DNA of 64,000 nt, from positions 186,001 to 250,000 of the forward strand of contig NZ_LMRR01000041.1 of NCBI RefSeq assembly GCF_001426085.1. The letters run 5' to 3'. Below the pieces are notes generated by a model, which saw nothing but the letters and a program-made list of their open reading frames with translations, was not told the DNA's origin and did no database searches. Below, piece by piece: positions 24,555 through 33,734 of the stretch (its first letter is position 1; every line of letters starts with the position of its first letter). This stretch comes from Rhodococcus sp. Leaf278 (lineage in GTDB: Bacteria; Actinomycetota; Actinomycetes; Mycobacteriales; Mycobacteriaceae). The translations under genes were made by a program, and so were the position numbers.

Positions 24555-25756
24555 GCCCCCGGCCGGGTTCCTGTGTAGATGCCCGGCACTCGAAAGCGCA
24601 GAGATGCCTCCTCGTACTCCTCGAGGGCGTGCGCCGTCCACCCGACGATTCGGGCGAGTGCGAACACCATCTCCGGCGTGTCCGCTCTGAGTCCGTAGGC
24701 AAGGGCAAACGTGGCAAGAGCAAAGTCCGAGTTGGGAAAGGTATCGAACCGTTCGCTCACCTCGCCGATGACGACATCCGCAGCCTCGATCACCGAGGGG
24801 TCGGCACCGTGTACAGGATCTCTGAGCAACCGAAGCAGTTCCTCGGCACGTGGATCTCGGTCGGTGTACACCACGTGCCCGAATCCCGAGATATGCGCTC
24901 CTGACCTCAATTGTGTTGCCAGAGCTGTGATCGGATCATCGATCGCAGTCGCCAAGAACCTGTACACGGGGTCCGCAGCGGAACCGTGCAGGGGGCCGTC
25001 GATGCACCCGAGTCCTGCCGCGAGAACCGAGTACAAATTGGCACGGGTACTCGCCGCCACGCGAACACCGAGAGTCGAGGCCGCCAGACCATGATCGGCC
25101 ATCAACACCAACGCGGCCTGCAGCGGGACGCGTCCACCTGGATCGGATGCATCGGACTTCACTGCCGCCCAAACGGATTCCGCCACCGATACTTCCGGAG
25201 ACTGCCCGCCAAGAGCCGCGCCCACCGTGGCCAGCAGCTGCCGCGCTTCGCGCACCACAGAGGCGGAGCCGATATCGAATCGCATCGGACTGTAGGTGGC
25301 CGCTACGTCGACGGCGATCCGTATGCGATCGATCGAGCGACAGTCCGGTGCCATCGCCGCGATTGCATGTCGACATCGTTCCACCACAGCGGAATCGGCC
25401 ACAAATCGCACTTCTTCGAGCAGCTCACCCGTCCAGACGAAGTGGGCAACCGACTCGAAAGAGCGAGAACTGAGTTGGACGGCATCGCGCCCCCGGTAGT
25501 ACAGATGACCGTCGTCGATCAGTGTGGTCTGAGTCCGAATACGCTCCACTGCACCGATATCGGTGCGACGGGCTGTGTCGCGGCCGGCGAGTGCTTCCAC
25601 CTCGTCGACGTCGAATACGCTCCCCCGCACCCCGGGCAGTCGAGTACTGGTCAGCAGCCCGCGGCTGACATAGGCATAGACAGTCTCCGGCTTGACGCCC
25701 AGTCGCGCTGCGGCTTGGGCCGTGGTGAGCAGATTTCGGCCGTCGTTCGACGTCAT
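24548..25756 (-). CDS. Citrate synthase-like protein with N-terminal helix-turn-helix
   Basis: A 402-residue fusion: residues about 8-60 are a MerR/excisionase-like HTH (TTAQAAARLGVKPETVYAYV), and the rest is a citrate synthase fold with GPLHGSAAD (catalytic His), GFGHVVYTDRDPRA (His) and a NSDFALA segment near the usual catalytic Asp. This architecture occurs next to citA in other actinobacteria. ATG 25756 follows GAAAG by 6 bases. Divergent from a second citrate synthase gene; DNA binding to the shared promoter is a reasonable guess. Confidence 0.86.
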   Translation of the reverse strand: MTSNDGRNLLTTAQAAARLGVKPETVYAYVSRGLLTSTRLPGVRGSVFDVDEVEALAGRDTARRTDIGAVERIRTQTTLIDDGHLYYRGRDAVQLSSRSFESVAHFVWTGELLEEVRFVADSAVVERCRHAIAAMAPDCRSIDRIRIAVDVAATYSPMRFDIGSASVVREARQLLATVGAALGGQSPEVSVAESVWAAVKSDASDPGGRVPLQAALVLMADHGLAASTLGVRVAASTRANLYSVLAAGLGCIDGPLHGSAADPVYRFLATAIDDPITALATQLRSGAHISGFGHVVYTDRDPRAEELLRLLRDPVHGADPSVIEAADVVIGEVSERFDTFPNSDFALATFALAYGLRADTPEMVFALARIVGWTAHALEEYEEASLRFRVPGIYTGTRPGAY

Positions 25757-25845
25757 GTTCATCTTTCGCATTGACGGAATCAACATTGACAACAATCAAC
25801 ACTAACGCGGATCGTGGGGGTTGACCAGGACAAAGGAGATCAGTC

Positions 25846-26991
25846 ATGAGCGTTCTCGAAGCCCCACGCGGGCTGCACAACGTCGTCGTCACCACCACCT
25901 CGATCGGGGACGTGCGAGGTGACGAAGGGTTTTATCACTACCGCCAGTACTCGGCCATCGACCTGGCCCTGACGGGCACGTTCGAAGACGCCTGGTTCCT
26001 GATGGTCGACGGTCGACTGCCGAGCGATACCGAGCGCGCAGAGTTCCTGCAGGCGGTGGCACCTCTGCGAGTGCTACCGGACGACATCGCCGCCGCCGTG
26101 AAGACGGTGGCGCGATCAGGACCTGCGCAGCCCCTCTTGGCGTTGCGGACGGTGCTGTCCGGTCTTGCGGGGTCGGTACCGCTGTATGAGTCGTCGGAGG
26201 CGGACAAACGGACTACGGCTTTGCGCCTGTGCGCGATGACTCCGACCATTTTGGCTGCTGTGCACAGGATTCGCTCCGGCCAGCAACCCGTCGAGCTACG
26301 CGAAGACCTGACGACAGCGCAGAACTGGCTGTTCATGATCACCGGAGAAGTGCCCGACGCCGCCAGCGCCCGAGCCGTCGACCGCTATCTCACCGCCACG
26401 ATCGATCACGGATTCAACGCCTCGACATTCACCGCACGAGTGGTCGCGTCGACGGGGTCGGACATCGCGTCCGCGGTGTGCGCCGCGATCGGGGCGTTCG
26501 CCGGCCCATTGCACGGGGGTGCACCGGATCGCGCACTCGACGGGCTGGACGAAATTGCCGACATAGATTCCGCAGATGCCTGGGCACGCTCCAAAATCAC
26601 TGCAGGCGAACGCATCATGGGCTTCGGTCATCCGGTGTACCGAACCGATGACCCCCGATCGGTGATGCTGCGCGAGACAGCACAAGAGATGGGAGGAGGG
26701 CTCATCGACAAGGCTGTGCAGGTCGAGAAGGTCATCACTGCTGCGCTCGCAGATCTCAAGCCGGATCGAAAGCTGTACGCCAATGTGGAGTATTACGCCG
26801 GCGTCGTGATGGAACAGTGTGGAATTCCGCGATCCATGTTCACACCGACATTCGCGTGCAGTCGGATGGTGGGGTGGTGCGCCAACATCGTCGAACAGTC
26901 GCACGACAGCAAGATCATTCGCCCGATCGCCCGTTACGACGGTCCAGTGCCTTCGGCAGTGGTGCGGGTAGGTGCCAACCAGGGCACTTGA
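25846..26991 (+). CDS. Citrate synthase, CitA-like
   Basis: A 381-residue enzyme that condenses oxaloacetate and acetyl-CoA. The catalytic His motifs GPLHGGAPD and GFGHPVYRTDDPRS are intact; the acidic catalytic position lies in NVEYYAG, with Glu where many citrate synthases have Asp, as is seen in some actinobacterial CitA-type proteins. GGAGA ribosome site precedes ATG. Divergent from the HTH-citrate synthase, with which it may form mixed oligomers or share control. Confidence 0.9.
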   Translation: MSVLEAPRGLHNVVVTTTSIGDVRGDEGFYHYRQYSAIDLALTGTFEDAWFLMVDGRLPSDTERAEFLQAVAPLRVLPDDIAAAVKTVARSGPAQPLLALRTVLSGLAGSVPLYESSEADKRTTALRLCAMTPTILAAVHRIRSGQQPVELREDLTTAQNWLFMITGEVPDAASARAVDRYLTATIDHGFNASTFTARVVASTGSDIASAVCAAIGAFAGPLHGGAPDRALDGLDEIADIDSADAWARSKITAGERIMGFGHPVYRTDDPRSVMLRETAQEMGGGLIDKAVQVEKVITAALADLKPDRKLYANVEYYAGVVMEQCGIPRSMFTPTFACSRMVGWCANIVEQSHDSKIIRPIARYDGPVPSAVVRVGANQGT

Positions 26992-27018
26992 CCGTGCCAC
27001 TGCGGTGGAGTCGCACGG
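26992..27018 (+). terminator. Hairpin after the citrate synthase gene
   Basis: CCGTGC (26992-26997) pairs with GCACGG (27013-27018), with an inner CCAC/GTGG pairing. It begins on the base after the stop codon. No U-tract. Confidence 0.5.
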
Positions 27019-27055
27019 CAGTGTGTCATCATGAACACGCGCCTGTGCGCGCAGC

Positions 27056-27115
27056 GGCGGTGGGGCTCGCCGTAACCGAACCTCGGTCTTCGGACCGACA
27101 ACAGTCCCTGTCTCG
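27056..27115 (+). promoter_or_regulatory. Candidate fluoride riboswitch (crcB motif)
   Basis: Upstream of tandem fluoride-channel genes. GGCG (27056-27059) can pair with CGCC (27068-27071), enclosing a GUGGGGCU loop; GGGGCU (27062-27067) is complementary to AGUCCC at 27103-27108, giving the pseudoknot expected in the fluoride riboswitch. Between them lie UAACCG and a 6-bp UUCG-tetraloop hairpin (27083-27098). Topology and linked genes fit; some consensus bases differ from the best-known examples, so this is a candidate. Confidence 0.6.
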
Positions 27116-27148
27116 GCACTAGCATGTCCGCAGATAGGGAGAGGTTCG

Positions 27149-27652
27149 ATGAACGATTTCGACGAGACGCGCGGCGGTACCTCCGCCGACCGATCCATGC
27201 CGGTGGACCCCGACAGCCCGGGCTCATCGCGTCCACTGCATCTGCAACCAGCAGCAATTGCCGCGGTAGCTCTTGGTGGCCTGGTAGGCACCGGCATTCG
27301 CTACGGCGCGGAGTCCGCGTACCCGGCCGGCGGAGGCTCGTTCCCGTTCACCACCCTCATCATCAACCTCACCGGTGCGTTCGTTCTCGGAATGCTGTTG
27401 GAGCGCCTCGCACTGTCCGGCCCGGACCAGGGATGGCGACGCCGGATCCGGCTGTGCATCGGGACGGGGGTACTCGGCTCGTACACCACGTACAGCTCGT
27501 TCGCTCTCGAGACCGTGGAGTTGCTACGGGATCATCGCGTGGTCGCTGCCGCGGTGTACATGACCGTCAGCGTGGTGATCGGTACGTTCGCCGCCGGAGC
27601 GGGCATCGTTCTCGCCCAGCGGTTCGGCAGCCGGGCGGAGGAAGAGCGATGA
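27149..27652 (+). CDS. crcB: Fluoride channel CrcB/Fluc, subunit 1
   Basis: A 167-residue membrane protein with four hydrophobic segments. The conserved GGLVGTGIRYG, the LIINLTGAFVLG segment (Asn for ion conduction) and GVLGSYTTYSSF (the Thr/Ser/Phe box) are all present. Unlike short CrcB proteins it has a 35-residue hydrophilic N-terminal extension. Exports fluoride together with the next gene product, its coupled neighbour (four-base overlap). Confidence 0.93.
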   Translation: MNDFDETRGGTSADRSMPVDPDSPGSSRPLHLQPAAIAAVALGGLVGTGIRYGAESAYPAGGGSFPFTTLIINLTGAFVLGMLLERLALSGPDQGWRRRIRLCIGTGVLGSYTTYSSFALETVELLRDHRVVAAAVYMTVSVVIGTFAAGAGIVLAQRFGSRAEEER

Positions 27653-28017
27653 TCGCGCTGTGGGTCGTTCTTGCCGGAAGCGCAGGGGCAGTGAGCAGAT
27701 TCGTGCTCGACGGCGTCGTTCGATCGCGGCTGAAGTCCGAATTTCCCTACGCGACAGTGTTCATCAACGTCACCGGTTCGGCCGTGCTCGGTGTCGTGGC
27801 GGGGCTCGTCGCGTTCAGATCGGCTCCGGAACAGGTGCAGGCCATAGTCGGCGTCGGATTCTGTGGTGGCTACACCACTTTCAGCACAGCAAGTGTGGAG
27901 ACCGTGCGACTACTCGAACGGCGACGGTACGGACTCGCGGCCTACAACGCCATCGGTACGGCACTCAGTACCACCGCGGTAGTGGGCGTGGCCATGGTCG
28001 CGACGGCATACATCTGA
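27649..28017 (+). CDS. crcB: Fluoride channel CrcB/Fluc, subunit 2
   Basis: A 122-residue four-helix membrane protein with GSAGAVSRFVLD, the FINVTGSAVLG pore-Asn segment and GFCGGYTTFSTAS. Two small Fluc subunits encoded in tandem assemble as an antiparallel heterodimer in many Gram-positive bacteria. ATG overlaps the preceding stop. Confidence 0.93.
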   Translation: MIALWVVLAGSAGAVSRFVLDGVVRSRLKSEFPYATVFINVTGSAVLGVVAGLVAFRSAPEQVQAIVGVGFCGGYTTFSTASVETVRLLERRRYGLAAYNAIGTALSTTAVVGVAMVATAYI

Positions 28018-28071
28018 TGTTGTACTGTCCGCTTCGCGCACTCGTCCTCACAGTGCACAAGGAGCAATGAG

Positions 28072-28566
28072 ATGGCCCAGTACTGGAGTGCCTTTCAGAC
28101 GGCAGAGGCCGACGGCGAGATTCCCGACGGTCTGCCGGCCGGCAGATACGTTGAGGTCATCCCGAATGCACATGGGGCGCTGACTGCGTGGGTCGCTGGA
28201 CCCCGACGCTGCTACCGAACTCCCTACCCCGTGTCCGCGCACCCTCCCGTCAAGGTAACCCGCGGTCACCCCAGCGAACCGCCTACGGAAGTGTGGTTCG
28301 AGCCCTACACCGAAGACGACATGAGGGCCGAGAACGACGACGTCAATTCCTATCTGGCCGAGGCCGGTATCCGTTTGCGACCCCGTGGATACCGTTGGCA
28401 CGTACTGGTTCCCGAACACATCGAGGACGGTGAAGCACTGGAAAGTGCCATGCGCGAAAAGAACAGCTACGTCGAGCCAGTCGAGGTGTACGCGGCCATC
28501 AAGAAGCTGTACGAAATGATCCAGAACGGGACACCCCCGGCTCTGTCACACCGCGACGATGAGTAG
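28072..28566 (+). CDS. Hypothetical protein
   Basis: A 164-residue soluble protein preceded by an AAGGAG site 9 bases before ATG. Contains acidic and Pro/Tyr-rich segments (WFEPYTEDDMRAENDDVN) and a C-terminal helix; no signal peptide. Family not recognised. Overlaps the following small membrane gene by 8 bases, so they are co-expressed. Confidence 0.75.
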   Translation: MAQYWSAFQTAEADGEIPDGLPAGRYVEVIPNAHGALTAWVAGPRRCYRTPYPVSAHPPVKVTRGHPSEPPTEVWFEPYTEDDMRAENDDVNSYLAEAGIRLRPRGYRWHVLVPEHIEDGEALESAMREKNSYVEPVEVYAAIKKLYEMIQNGTPPALSHRDDE

Positions 28567-29026
28567 CGACGGCGACGAAAACAACCGTGTGCAGCGACAA
28601 CCGGTGAGCTTCCGGCGTGAGTCGGCGGTGTGGTTTCCGATCTCGCTGGCTTTTGCACTCGCCGTTACCTTCATCGGTGTCGATCTTCGAGCGATCTTGT
28701 CGAATCCAGCCGTGGTTCTGTTCGGCGCGGTCTTCGTTGTTCTGTCCCTCATCCCGGGAGCGATCGTGAGCTTCTTCGCGGTGGCAGCGACAAGAGTCGC
28801 CGATCGATTGCTGAGGAAAACGCTCTCGAAGGAACCCACACAATCCGTTGCTAACCTTCACGGCACCGTGGCCGGGCTCGTCGTCGGCGTTCTCACCTGG
28901 GTGTGGTTGCTGTTGAACGACTCGAGCCCCGACACAGCATCAACCGTCGTCGCCGTAGCGTTCGTCGCGTTGGTCGCCGCGATCTCCGCAGCCCGGGGGT
29001 TGATAGCGAGACGATCGAGTCTCTGA
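28559..29026 (+). CDS. Hypothetical membrane protein
   Basis: A 155-residue protein with a polar 22-residue N-terminus and four membrane segments (about residues 26-45, 49-75, 102-120, 127-148). The ATG lies within the last codons of the preceding gene (translational coupling). Family not recognised. Confidence 0.75.
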   Translation: MSSDGDENNRVQRQPVSFRRESAVWFPISLAFALAVTFIGVDLRAILSNPAVVLFGAVFVVLSLIPGAIVSFFAVAATRVADRLLRKTLSKEPTQSVANLHGTVAGLVVGVLTWVWLLLNDSSPDTASTVVAVAFVALVAAISAARGLIARRSSL

Positions 29027-29040
29027 CCGCACGCACAGCA

Positions 29041-29610
29041 TCACAACGAAAGTAGGTCAGCAGCCGTAACCACCGTTGCGAATTCGCCATGCAGGTTTGT
29101 CGCCGTCATGGCCGACAACGTCGCAGCAGGCACGGTGGTTCCGTCGAGTGCGACGCGATCGAAGGTATGGGTCGCGTCGATGACGAAATAGGTGTCGTAG
29201 CCGAGGTTGCCTGCCATCCGCGCGGTGGTCTCGCAGCAGTGATTGGTGGTGATCCCGCAGATCACCACTTGCTCGATGCCTTCGCTCCGAAGCCAGGCGT
29301 CCAGATCCGGCGTGCCGTAGAAGCTCGAGTTGACTCGCTTGCTGACCAACAGATCCGGCGTCCCATCGATGATCTCCTTGAAGGCATGCCCCGCACTCGC
29401 CGGCGACAATGGAGACTGCGGGTTGTCGGAGTCGTGTCGAACGAACACGGTCGGCCACGATTCCGACTTCCACTTATCCACGAGTGCAGCGATATTGCTC
29501 TCGCACAACAGGTTGTCCCGCGGTCCCCAGAAGTCCGAATCGTCGAATCCGGCCTGCACGTCGATGACGATCAGGGCGGGCCGTTCGAGTGATATCGATG
29601 GAGTCTTCAT
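29041..29610 (-). CDS. Isochorismatase-family cysteine hydrolase
   Basis: A 189-residue hydrolase with the family catalytic triad: Asp in IVIDVQAGF (near residue 18), Lys in VSKRVNSSFYGT, and the nucleophilic Cys in GITTNHCCETTAR. Members include nicotinamidases and other amidases; the substrate is not predictable here. ATG 29610 gives the typical length; a longer frame upstream is unlikely to be translated. Convergent with the membrane protein gene. Confidence 0.9.
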   Translation of the reverse strand: MKTPSISLERPALIVIDVQAGFDDSDFWGPRDNLLCESNIAALVDKWKSESWPTVFVRHDSDNPQSPLSPASAGHAFKEIIDGTPDLLVSKRVNSSFYGTPDLDAWLRSEGIEQVVICGITTNHCCETTARMAGNLGYDTYFVIDATHTFDRVALDGTTVPAATLSAMTATNLHGEFATVVTAADLLSL

Positions 29611-29796
29611 TCTGTTCAGACTAGCCGCGAACAGCCGCGGAGACCTTGATGCCGGGTGGCCCCTTGCCCACCCTCGTTCCCGTTCGATCAGCACACGGTA
29701 ATGCGATGTGTGATGTGCGCTGTCCTCCATCAATTGTACTGAGCTGCAATGTGATCGGGTAGATACCCGTTGACGCTGCTCACCACGCAGGAGAAG

Positions 29797-29814
29797 GGCC
29801 GGAAACCGCCGGCC
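29797..29814 (-). terminator. Weak hairpin in intergenic region
   Basis: GGCCGG (29797-29802) and CCGGCC (29809-29814) flank a 6-base loop, 54 bases past the stop of the DIP1984-family gene on the minus strand. Position and stem suit a terminator, but the stem is short. Confidence 0.3.
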
Positions 29815-29867
29815 ACGGCACGTGCTCGCCTCGATCGAAAACTACCTACTACCCGGCACCTCGCTCA

Positions 29868-30341
29868 CTACTCGATCAGATCGAACTCCCAGTTCACGCG
29901 TTGGATCTCCAGATCCACCAGCCGGATTCGTCTAGCAATATCGTCTGCAGTAGAGCGTAATTCGGCAACCGGAAGCGCTGCGACGCACACCAACTCCGAC
30001 CGTAGTTGACGGGGACCGTACCGACGCTCCTGATCCCGTCCCGATGCCGCATCCGCCGCCGCGGAAATCGCCTTGTGCCGCATACGCAGCACGTCACGGG
30101 ATGCGAGGGCATCGGTGATGGTTCCGTCCCGCATGATCGCGGCACTGTTGGTCCTGTTGATTCGGCGGATGAGCACTTCGAGTCGATCGAGTGCAGATGC
30201 ATACTCCGACAACAGAATCGATGCATCCTCGGCCGGTGACTCACCCTCCTGGTGGCGGGCATTCGCCAGAATTCGAACTTTCAGATGTTCGGTGCGCTTG
30301 ATCAGTTCTCCTCGTTCAGCGAGGGCCTCGGCAAGCTTCAT
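29868..30341 (-). CDS. DIP1984 family protein
   Basis: A 157-residue helical protein with the DIP1984/septicolysin-like pattern (MKLAEALAERGELIKRTEHL start, SYG-like YGPRQLRSELVCVAALPV, and C-terminal RRIRLVDLEIQRVNWEFDL). Probably a cytosolic helical bundle; the family's role is not established. Single gene. Confidence 0.85.
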   Translation of the reverse strand: MKLAEALAERGELIKRTEHLKVRILANARHQEGESPAEDASILLSEYASALDRLEVLIRRINRTNSAAIMRDGTITDALASRDVLRMRHKAISAAADAASGRDQERRYGPRQLRSELVCVAALPVAELRSTADDIARRIRLVDLEIQRVNWEFDLIE

Positions 30342-30490
30342 GATGCACACCTCGGTGTCCAGAGACCGAAGATGCTGTGACTACGGGCGCTCATGCGCCT
30401 TTCGACGTGTCGAATGTGTTCATGCATCAACAAGTACCACAGTTGATTGAGATGCGGAAGGCCCTGTGCGAGTGCCCGATCGCCGCACCT

Positions 30491-30988
30491 CTACCGAAGA
30501 TCCAGGAGCAGCCGCTTCAACAAGTCTGCAAGTTGGCTTCGCTCGCCCGGATTCAGCGAACCGAGCAGAGCTTCCTCGTTGGCCACATGCGCGGGCAGCG
30601 CGGCATCCACTGCAGCAACTCCGGCCGGCGTCAATTGCACGATGACCACTCGGCGGTTGGTGGGGTCGATTTCTCGTTCGATCAGTCCTTTGTCGGTCAG
30701 CCGGTTCAAGCGGTGCGTGACAGCGCCAGACGTCACCATTGCGCTGTCCAACAGCTGTCCGACGGTGAGGCGATGGGGAGCCCCGGCCCGACGAAGCGTC
30801 GCGATGAGATCGAATTCTCCTGGCTGCAAACCGAATTCGATCAGCACTGCCTGCGTGCGCTTGTCCAGAACGGACGCTGCCCGACTGATGCGACCGATAA
30901 CGGCCATAGGGCTGACGTCGACATCGGGTCGCTCGGCGTGCCACTGCTGGACTATCCGGTCCACTGCATCGAGAGCTTCATCCGCCAT
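30491..30988 (-). CDS. MarR-family transcriptional repressor
   Basis: A 165-residue winged-helix repressor: RLTVGQLLDSAMVTSGAVTHRLNRL is the recognition region (shown here as TVGQLLDSAMVTSGAVTHRL) and the wing contains DPTNRRVVIVQLTPAG. It is divergently transcribed from an EamA exporter gene that it probably represses. ATG 30988 is chosen because upstream the frame has no MarR similarity and runs through the promoter region. Confidence 0.9.
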   Translation of the reverse strand: MADEALDAVDRIVQQWHAERPDVDVSPMAVIGRISRAASVLDKRTQAVLIEFGLQPGEFDLIATLRRAGAPHRLTVGQLLDSAMVTSGAVTHRLNRLTDKGLIEREIDPTNRRVVIVQLTPAGVAAVDAALPAHVANEEALLGSLNPGERSQLADLLKRLLLDLR

Positions 30989-31051
30989 CGGTCGACCACC
31001 CTTCAATACTTCAGCGCTTAATTGTTTGACATTCTGCCACGCCAGCCCTAC

Positions 31052-31074
31052 GTTCAACGCTAGATAGTTCAACG
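31052..31074. promoter_or_regulatory. MarR operator repeats
   Basis: GTTCAACG occurs twice, at 31052-31059 and 31067-31074, 15 bp apart, in the short region between the MarR gene and the exporter. The separation puts both copies on nearly opposite faces of the helix. Plausible site for the adjacent MarR protein. Confidence 0.5.
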
Positions 31075-31112
31075 TTAAGATGTTTCCGAAAGCACCCCGG
31101 AGATGAGCCCCA

Positions 31113-32152
31113 ATGCGAACGCCTCGCATGCAGTCACAAGCAACCGATGCCCGACGCCTCCCGCGTGACATCGCGCCCTCAACTCTCGGGTTGACGGCCG
31201 CTGCCGCCCTCGCGCCGATCCTCTGGGGAACGACATACCTTGTGACCACCGAACTCCTCCCTCCCGATCGGCCGATGACCGCCAGCGTGCTGCGTGCGGT
31301 GCCCGCCGGGCTGCTTCTGTTGCTCATTGCACCGGGCATCCCCAGCACGGGGTGGCGACTGAAGACGCGGCCCTCGGCCTTCTCAACATCGGCTTGTTCT
31401 TCCCGATGCTGTTCGTGGCCGCCTACCGGCTGCCCGGTGGCGTCGCCGCCGTCGTAGGGTCCGCACAGCCGCTTGTCGTCGTCGCGATATCGATGATCTT
31501 CGGCTGGGGACGGCCGCGGCCCATCCAAGTTGGCTTGGCAGCGATGGCCGTCATCGGGGTTGCGTTGACGGCAGTGTCCGGTGCAATCCGACTCGACGCC
31601 ACCGGCCTCGCGGCCGCAGTTGTCGGAGCCGTCAGCATGGCGACCGGCGTCGCCCTTACGAAGCGATGGGGCGTGCCACCCGACACCAGCCCACTCAATT
31701 CCACTGCATGGCAGCTACTTGTCGGCGGCATTGCCATTACCCCGCTGATTCCGATCGTCGACAACGGCCCATGGGCAATCGATACCGAAGCTGTAGTCGG
31801 CTACGCCTGGCTCGCAGTGATAGGTGGTGCCTTGGCCTATTCACTGTGGTTTCGCGGTGCTCGCGCTCTTCCTACCGCCAAGGTCACACTCCTCGGCGTA
31901 CTGAGCCCTCTGACGGCCGCGGTTATTGGATGGGTTGTGTTGGGACAGAACATGACCGGACTGCAATGCGCAGGTTTCGGCATCGCGCTCGTAGGTTCGA
32001 TAGCCGGGCAATTCGTCAGAACACGTCCGCCGCGATCGGAGTCGTCGGCAGGAACGGCACGTACCTCAACCGGCGACCTTCCGGACGTCGCCAGCGGTTC
32101 GGTTCCTCGAATCACAGGCGATACCAACCGAACTCCTCGTTCACGGCGATAA
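31113..32152 (+). pseudogene. EamA/DMT-family exporter with a frameshift
   Basis: The first part (31113 to about 31364) encodes the N-terminal membrane segments of a drug/metabolite transporter, and the second part (from about 31367) continues the same transporter in the next frame: LKT then AALGLLNIGLFFPMLFVAAY and the remaining eight helices. One missing base near 31365-31367 explains the break. Without the frameshift the product would be about 346 residues with ten membrane helices. GGAG precedes ATG. No slippery site is seen. It may be an inactivating mutation or a sequence error. Confidence 0.75.
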
Positions 32153-32284
32153 ACCAGCACGGGGTCTGATTTCCGCCATCGCTCCGGGCCCGGGTTCCAC
32201 GCTGCGCGGTGACTGCACTAAAAAACGACCGATCAGTCCGTGTCGACTCCCTGGTCGCAGTCACGACGTTCTATCGTGACTTTC

Positions 32285-33601
32285 ATGACGTCGTCCAGCT
32301 ACATGCCGCTGCGAACCGAAACTGGATCGCACATGCATGCTGGGCGAGGGTCGTTCATCGAAGGCACACGTGCACTGGACGATCCGATCCACCGAGCTCG
32401 CACCACGCCGAATCGCTTCGGTCCTCGATGGCTGGCGGGATCGGTCCTTGCAGCATGCATCGCCATCGCAGCGCATGCATATTTCCTGGGATGGACAGTT
32501 CCGTTCGGCCTCTTCGGCAACGGGATAGACACCATCGTCTACCGTCATGGCGGCGACGTAGTCCTGCAGGGCCAGCCACTGTACGAGTTCGCACTGTTCG
32601 ACATCGGATTGCCTTTCACCTACCCGCCCTTCGCGGCCTTGGTCTTCACACCGCTTGCGCTTGTGAGCGTGACGAGCGCGGTGACACTGCTTCAGGTGAT
32701 CAATGCTCTATTGATCTATGCCACGGTGGTTCTGAGCTGGCGAGCCCTCGGATACCGCAGCGGGGCAATGTATCTCGTCAGCGCACCGATGGCGATCGCG
32801 TTCACTTGGCTCGAGCCCGTGCGCATGACCATCTGGCTCGGACAGATCAACCTTCTGCTGCTCGTGTTGGTGCTGTTCGATCTCAGCCGAGGCCAGGGCG
32901 GCCGCCTGCGCGGTGTCGGTGTAGGAATTGCTGCTGGACTCAAGCTGACTCCCGCCTTCTTCGTCCTGCATCTACTCTCCATCAGGGACTGGCGCGCAGC
33001 GCTCACCGCCACTGCAGCATTCACCGCCACCGTTGCGGCCGGATTCCTGATCATTCCCTCCGATTCCTGGAAGTTCTGGACCGCGACCATGGTCGACTCC
33101 GAACGAATCGGGGCACTCGCATCGCCGGCGAACCAATCGATTCACGGAGCCCTGGCTCGCCTGTGGCCGGGCCACACACCGCCGTTCCTGGTGTGGTTTC
33201 TCATTGCCGCGGCCGTTGCCGCCCTCGCCTTGTGGACAGCTGCACGCGTTCACAAAGCGGGTAAGACGTTGCTGGCGTTGGTGATCTGCGGGCTCGCGAC
33301 GCCGATGGTGTCGCCCTTCGCATGGGGTCACCACTGGGTGTGGTGCATCCCGTTGGTCATCGTCGCCCTCGATTACGCGATCCGCCGTCCCAACTGGTGG
33401 AGCTGGGTGGTGCCAGTAGCGGTGACTGCACCCATGATCGCCTGGTATTTCACCGACTACCGCGGAATCAAAGCAATCGGAATCTTCATGTTCGAGGGAT
33501 CACCCGCATTCGAGGCGGCCGTTCAATTCACGTATTCAGCAGTCTTTCTCGCGACCGTTGCCGCCACCCTGGTCTCCTCGTTCCGCTCTGCGGCGCGCTG
33601 A
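32285..33601 (+). CDS. GT87-family (DUF2029) mannosyltransferase-like membrane protein
   Basis: A 438-residue polytopic membrane protein with about ten hydrophobic segments. The first exported loop has FGNGIDTIVYRHGGDVVLQG, where an Asp in the catalytic loop is expected, then GLPFTYPPFAAL and GQINLLLLVLV, all typical of polyprenol-phosphate-mannose-dependent alpha-mannosyltransferases that build cell-envelope lipomannan or glycolipids. A TATCGT -10 match ends 7 bases before ATG 32285, suggesting a leaderless message; an earlier start 45 bases upstream is possible. Confidence 0.85.
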   Translation: MTSSSYMPLRTETGSHMHAGRGSFIEGTRALDDPIHRARTTPNRFGPRWLAGSVLAACIAIAAHAYFLGWTVPFGLFGNGIDTIVYRHGGDVVLQGQPLYEFALFDIGLPFTYPPFAALVFTPLALVSVTSAVTLLQVINALLIYATVVLSWRALGYRSGAMYLVSAPMAIAFTWLEPVRMTIWLGQINLLLLVLVLFDLSRGQGGRLRGVGVGIAAGLKLTPAFFVLHLLSIRDWRAALTATAAFTATVAAGFLIIPSDSWKFWTATMVDSERIGALASPANQSIHGALARLWPGHTPPFLVWFLIAAAVAALALWTAARVHKAGKTLLALVICGLATPMVSPFAWGHHWVWCIPLVIVALDYAIRRPNWWSWVVPVAVTAPMIAWYFTDYRGIKAIGIFMFEGSPAFEAAVQFTYSAVFLATVAATLVSSFRSAAR

Positions 33602-33734
33602 TCGCACAGTAACTAGCAGGGGACGACACGCTCGACCACTGATTACTTTTTCGTGGCCGCTGTCGACGGAAACCACGCCTGCGCGTGAGCTGACGCGTCT
33701 CCGCCACCCCTTTTCGGACATAGAACGTCGAATT

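Noticed and set aside
29768-30009. 79-codon frame in the isochorismatase-DIP1984 gap
   Set aside because: Basic composition, no ribosome site and overlap with the DIP1984 gene on the other strand.
31355-31380. Programmed frameshift in the EamA gene
   Set aside because: No slippery heptamer or following structure; a single-base deletion explains the break more simply.
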